Assembly: GCA_025449115.1 (NCBI GenBank)
Contig: JAHLKC010000001.1
Span: 600,844 to 664,843, forward strand
From: Chytridium lagenaria
Lineage: Eukaryota; Chytridiomycota; Chytridiomycetes; Chytridiales; Chytridiaceae
DNA length: 64,000 bases
Reading direction: 5' to 3'
Shown: positions 59,624 to 64,000 of the stretch, one piece after another
How the letters are laid out: each line of letters opens with the position of its first letter
Position numbering within the stretch: position 1 is the stretch's first letter
Position numbers and translations under genes: made by a program
The notes under the pieces: generated by a model
What the model was told of the DNA's origin: nothing
Databases searched by the model: none
Seen by the model: the letters and a program-made list of their open reading frames with translations, nothing else

Positions 59624-60305
59624 CTTTCGCGAGAGAGTGGTTAGAAAGACAAGTCGGAGAAAAGGTGCTCGAATGGCATGCTGATAAAGGGGGGGAGAAC
59701 ACATCCAACTCACTGAAGGCGGCGTGTAGGGAAGCAGGGATAATCCTGAGTCTCTCCAACACGGAGGCGCATCAGCAGAACGGCGAGATTGAGCGCTGGT
59801 TTAGAGCCAGCTTCGATATGGTTCGGTCGAATCTTGAGGAAACCGGCGCACCAGCGAAGCTATGGCCTGAATGCATTCAAACAGCTTGCTACTGTCATAA
59901 TCGAACAGTGCACGAAGGTGAAACCGAAACACCTTACCAGCAAACATTTGCAGAAACCGACGGTTTTCAGATTTACGAGTGCTGAACTGCTTAGCCTACG
60001 TCAGGGAACTGCCTAAGAATTTAAAAGATAAGAAACTTAGTCCGCGAGCTAAAAAGGGCAGATTCATCGGCTACGCGAGATATGACGGGCAAATGGTGCA
60101 AACTAAAGGATACAGAATCCTTCTTGACGACGACGATGCGGACTCCGTCGTGGTGAGCAGAGATGTCTACTTCGTGGAGGACCAATTCGACATAAAGAAC
60201 CCACAGCCGCTCACGTCGAAACTAAAGCTGACGAAATGGAACGATCATCACGACGACAATCACTTCGACACAGCTGATCGCACACCCCAAGGGGAGGATG
60301 ATTGA
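59590..60305 (+). CDS. Copia integrase, remaining core and C-terminal part
   Basis: The frame continuing the integrase core reads VASHLTFAREWLERQVGEKV, EWHADKGGENTSNSLKAACR (second catalytic Asp) and SNTEAHQQNGEIERWFRASF (catalytic Glu of NGxxER). Then ECIQTACYCHNRTVHEGETE and, after a shift at about 59983, LNCLAYVRELPKNLKDKKLS, PRAKKGRFIGYARYDGQ, RILLDDDDADSVVVSRDVYF. These are the expected conserved blocks of copia integrases. A stop at 60303 and shifts before RT break the polyprotein. Confidence 0.82.
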
Positions 60306-60737
60306 TACGACGATGAAGTAGCTGGGGTGCCGACAGCTGCGCCGGCGACAGTACAAGCGGATGATCTCACGATGACGAACGAAGAGGAACGCGAGACTGA
60401 GCCATTGCCGTCGCCCACGAACACTGAAGGGACGACCAGCAGAAGAAGGACTACGGTTCTTAGTCAACCTATTGCAAGCACATCGAGGTCGACGAGGAGC
60501 AAAGGGCCAGCCAAGCTTTAGTAAAGTGTTGGGAAAACTCTGGGACGAAGAGGAAGCTCCAATGCCAGGGGAGCAAGCGCCAGGGGAGCAAGTGGCAAGC
60601 AGCCCTGAAGACCCTGAACATGTCTCTGAGGACGAGGAAGGGGAACCGGTCCAGGAAGCCAGTCCGACGATCACAGCGAGCCCTGTGTCGTCAAGTCAAA
60701 CTAGACAGGGATTCGAGTCTGGGTTCAGTGGTAATCA

Positions 60738-61620
60738 GTGATTCAGAACACGAGGTTTTCGAGGATGCGGAATCAGGATGGGCGGGGATGGCCAAGATGC
60801 GGAGGAGGACGAGAAGGGGTGCAAGTCTTCATCATAGTTGAGGAGGAGTTCATCGATCGGATAAACCAGGCTGGGTTCGTTGGAAGCATGCACCGATGGA
60901 GGAACACGAGCTATGTTGACGAGAGACGGTCCGAAAAGCATCAAAGAAGCACTGAAGGACCCAAGGTGGAAGGCGGCTATTCAGAAGGATACGATCAAAT
61001 GTTGGGGATGAACGCGTGGAAACTGGTTCCGCTCCCGCCGGGAAAGAAAGCGATTCCAAGTCTCTGGGTCCTGAAAGTGAAAGTCAACGAGGAGACGAAT
61101 GAGGAGCAAGAGAAGGCGAGGCTGGTGGTGGATGGGGAAACAGATAGCAGGGGAGGACTATGATCGAACCTTCACGCCCACGCCGAGCATGAACTCGTTC
61201 AAGATGCTGATGGCTCTGAGGACGCAGAGAGGAATGATTACCAGGCAGTTGGACTGGACCGGTGCGTTCCTCAACGCGAGGTTGATCGATCACAAAATTC
61301 ACGTAAGACAGCCAAAAGGGATGGAGGTAAAAGGGAAGGAGGATTTGGTATGTCTCCTCGAGAAGGCGGTCTACGGTATATGTCAAGGGTCGTTTCTGTG
61401 GTTCTCGGAGGTTGGGGTTCTCTTCGTGAAGGAGTTGGGCTTCGTCAGGTGTCCTTTTGAGCCATGTTTGTTCACGAAAAGAACACCAAGGGGATATTCA
61501 CGTTGAGATACATACGGACGACGCGGTGATCCTAGCAGATAGAGGAATGCAACAGGAGGTGGACGATCTGGTGGAAGAAATCGAAAACGGCACAAAATCA
61601 GGGATCTTGGGGAGCTGAAT
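60738..61620 (+). CDS. Copia reverse transcriptase (frame-broken)
   Basis: Blocks of a copia RT: MNAWKLVPLPPGKKAIPSLW, VLKVKVNEETNEEQEKARLV, then after a shift QIAGEDYDRTFTPTPSMNSF, RQLDWTGAFLNARLIDHKIH (first catalytic Asp), EKAVYGICQGSFLWFSEV (Q-S in place of the usual L-K-Q-A pattern), and after another shift IHTDDAVILADRGMQQEVDD (catalytic DD). Shifts near 61125 and 61495. The upstream stretch 60306-60740 is a Glu/Ser-rich linker. Confidence 0.78.
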
Positions 61621-61854
61621 CAATATTTGTTTTGAGGCCAAGTGCGCCGAAGGTTCAACCTCTTGGATCAGGAGGCGTACTGTCTCTCCATACTGGATGA
61701 ATTTCAGGAAGAAAAGCAAAGGCTGAGGAGGGTGGCTTGGGATGGTGAGCTGGACGAGGAATTTGATAAGGGCTTTGCCGACCGACGAGGACTGGGAGTA
61801 CGGAGCGAGATTTCTGGCGCCTGGTTGGGAAGCTACAATACCTGGTACATACGC

Positions 61855-62450
61855 GCCCGGACATAGCGTACGGGGTTGGCAACTGGCGAGGTTTGCGTCG
61901 CGCCAAGGAGAATCACTGGGAGGCGGGACAACGGGTTTAGGCTATCTCAGGGGAACGACAGATATGAGGCTCACGTACACGAGGAGGGATGACGGGATGG
62001 AGCCGACATGTCAGTGGTTGATTCCTGAGTGTTTTTCTGACGCGGATTTCGCTGGGACCGAGAGACAAGAAGATCAACATCTGGCTTGGCTATCACGATG
62101 TGTGGAGGGGTGGTGGTGGCGTCAAGCAAGCGTCAGACGACTGTCGCGGACTCTACGGTGGCAGCGGAGACGATTGCTTGTACGGTTTGACGCGGGAGGT
62201 ACTTGGGTGAGGAATATGCTGGGGTGGTTGCGGGTTGGGAAGCCCGGACCTACTGTTCTTTGGTGTGACAATGCGGGGGCCGTAAGAAACTCTCAGGAAG
62301 GTTCGGAAAGCACACACGAAAGCATATGGACATTAAGTATATGTTTATTCGTGACATAGTGAGCAGGGGTTAGTGGAGGTCAGACATATGGGAACGCGAG
62401 GGATGGTGGCGGATATACTGACGAAGGGGCTGAAATGGGTGGATTTTTGA
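61855..62450 (+). CDS. Copia RNase H (frame-broken)
   Basis: Fragments: RPDIAYGVGNW, YLRGTTDMRLTYTRRDDGME (about 61942), CFSDADFAGTERQ (catalytic Asp), later PTVLWCDNAGAVRNSQ (catalytic Asp near 62270) and, in another frame, VEVRHMGTRGMVADILTKGL close to the end, the usual end signature of copia polyproteins. Breaks near 61920, 62095, 62200 and 62350. Confidence 0.72.
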
Positions 62451-62476
62451 GAAGCACAGGGATGCCTCGGCCTGGT

Positions 62477-62485
62477 GAAGGGGAG
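62477..62485 (+). promoter_or_regulatory. Polypurine tract of the copia element
   Basis: GAAGGGGAG lies immediately before the right LTR, where the plus-strand primer of an LTR retrotransposon is expected. Confidence 0.65.
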
Positions 62486-62704
62486 TGTTTGGACAATAAT
62501 CACCAGACGAGAGTGTGTCGTCGAGAAAGGTGAGAACGGTGGCACAAGCATTTGGTGGGATCGAATGGAGGGCGATGTTACACGGGTTCCTCATCTCGTC
62601 TATTGAATTTGAACAGGTGAGGATGGGGGAGAGAGTGATGCGATGATGAGGGGAAATTTAAGCATGTATATGGTTTAATACATCTTGTTTATTCAATTTG
62701 AACA
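62486..62704 (+). repeat. Right LTR of the copia element
   Basis: Matches the left LTR end to end. The half after GTGAGGATGGGG is identical apart from one G in a run; the first half carries most substitutions. It ends GAACA and is followed by LINE sequence. Confidence 0.92.
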
Positions 62705-64000
62705 AGTATGGGTTATCTTCCCCCAATGGTTGATGATGCTGCTGGAGCGGCACATATGTTACAAGAGTTTGACGAATTCCTAGATGGGATGGTGTTAAAG
62801 TGCCCCACCTCACCTATGGTGGTGGTAGGGGATTTTAATGCCAGGATGGGGCAAATTACAGGATATGACTGTAGGGGAACCCATACGAAGGACCTGGATG
62901 AAAACTGGATTAATGATCCAGAATGGACATTACTGGAACCGTCGCGCGGCAAATGGACGACGCACTCAATCCGAGGACGAGGCATCACGGACTTTGTTTT
63001 TTCTTAACTCCTTAGCTCTCCTTTTGGCCCCAGACCTAGTTGTGCATGAAGACATCACGCTAGGCAGCGATCACTCCCTACTTACCATAGAGATCCCTCT
63101 ACCTGGTGCCTTCTGGAAACCTTCCTTTTCCCGCATCAACGTACAACAGCTACAAGGCGCCGCCTGGATGAATACAGAGACGCGTTGAGAGACAGACGGG
63201 AGGACATTATGGCACGCCTGGGATTGCTTGAAGTTACTGCGGCGGCACAAAGAGTAGCTGGGACCGTCTTGGACTGGGAACGTCGCCTCAGAAAAGTCAA
63301 CGGGGCCTCAGATATAGTGGTTGGATGGCTTCTGGAAGCGGCTGAAGGCTCGGTGGGACGTTTCAAGTTTAAGAGTGGTTCCCCACATCCCGGTTTCGAT
63401 ACCCCGCACATCACCGCTCTTCGTAGATTGGCACAGCAAGCCCATGGACTTTTCACCTCAGCCGACATGATTGATAGACCGCTCTGGTGGAGATACCGTC
63501 AAGAGGCCAACCGTCTTTATAGAGCCGCAGTACGACTTCATCGTACACGAATATTTCGACAAAAAGCGGATACTATCTTGTCTCAGCCTATCGTTGCCGC
63601 CAAAATCCTCTCGTGCCAACTCTCCCGCCATAAACGTGCTCATTGTGCTCTGGACCCCGAGGAATTGGATCGATACGCCACTCACTTCACATCTACCTTT
63701 GGCGCAGAACCCACCGGCACTGCCATCCCTGACGACGACTTTCTTGAAGCTACGGACCCTGCCACTCCCCAACGTGTGATGCCTGACCCCACCTGGCTCA
63801 ACGATCTGGTAATGACAAATGTAATTAGTATGACGGCATCAGGAAAAGCAACCAGAGAGGATGAGATCTTTGGGGAAATGCTCTCACGAGCCCTACCTGA
63901 AGTTCTTGCCCCACTGCGAGTTCTCTTTACTTTGGTTGTCGTCTACAAATGCATTCCTTCATCATGGAATATCACCAACGTCGCCCTGGTATTCAAGAAC
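62705..64000 (+). CDS. LINE ORF2 continued: endonuclease C-terminus and start of reverse transcriptase (runs off the window)
   Basis: Resumes the interrupted endonuclease: GYLPPMVDDAAGAAHMLQEF, MVVVGDFNARMGQITGYD (catalytic GDFN), GRGITDFVFS and LGSDHSLLTIEIPLP (catalytic SDH). After shifts near 63005 and 63180 comes a helical linker (ALRDRREDIMARLGLLEVTA, WWRYRQEANRLYRAAVRLHR). The RT N-terminal region follows (MTASGKATREDEIFGEML, IPSSWNITNVALVFKN) as far as the right edge. The polymerase catalytic YADD lies beyond the window. Confidence 0.82.

Larger units (their letters stand above)
57095..62704 (+). mobile_element. Ty1/copia LTR retrotransposon with an RRM domain
   Basis: A 5.6-kb element with two LTRs of about 220 bp, both starting TGTTTGG and ending GAACA. 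The domain order Gag, RRM, protease, integrase, reverse transcriptase, RNase H is that of Ty1/copia (integrase before RT), apart from the RRM. Flanks AGTAG (57090-57094) and AGTAT (62705-62709) are a likely 5-bp target-site duplication with one mismatch. The LTRs differ at roughly 15 positions, mostly in their first half. It sits inside the endonuclease domain of a LINE ORF2 in the same orientation. Confidence 0.93.

Overview
The window is nuclear DNA of a eukaryote, most likely an early-diverging fungus (chytrid- or zygomycete-like). Genes are split by many short GT..AG introns (roughly 35-250 bp). The gene set fits a fungus: a class II histone deacetylase, a CSL-family transcription factor, an Ftr1 iron permease, a secreted proteinase K-like subtilase and LysM proteins. 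No bacterial operon signals, CRISPR arrays, rRNA or tRNA genes were seen. The lineage call is inference.

Layout. 0-3.7 kb: histone deacetylase (+). 4.1-10.9 kb: full-length ABCC/MRP transporter (-). 11.3-14.4 kb: wax ester synthase/DGAT-like acyltransferase (-). 15.1-16.4 kb: Ftr1-like iron permease with a minisatellite in an intron (-). 16.6-18.5 kb: secreted subtilase (-). 19.1-20.3 kb: unidentified AT-hook protein (+). 21.5-26.7 kb: CSL transcription factor (+). 28.2-30.2 kb: secreted type-B carboxylesterase (+). 30.8-32.0 kb: COP9 signalosome subunit 8-like (-). 32.4-34.4 kb: ankyrin-repeat protein (+). 35.0-38.5 kb: secretory Lys-rich repeat protein (+). 39.5-41.7 kb: two tandem paralogues of unknown family (+). 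42.9-44.7 kb: membrane-anchored nucleotide pyrophosphatase/phosphodiesterase-like protein that may be catalytically dead (+). 46.4-49.1 kb: secreted multi-LysM protein fused to a CAP domain (+).

From about 50.5 kb to the right edge the window is dominated by mobile elements: a decayed Pif1-type helicase beside an antisense LysM remnant, degenerate sequence with Arg-rich repeats, a 600-bp AT tract with a GC-rich block, and a LINE whose endonuclease domain is interrupted by a 5.6-kb Ty1/copia element with both LTRs. The most unusual feature is that copia element: a complete RNA recognition motif (RRM) sits between Gag and protease, where a zinc knuckle is expected, and no zinc knuckle was found.

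A technical theme runs through the window. Nearly every gene shows single-base frame breaks, often inside short homopolymers, next to perfectly conserved catalytic motifs. The simplest explanation is uncorrected long-read indels, not mass pseudogenisation, so gene models below are given as spans and the frame breaks are named.
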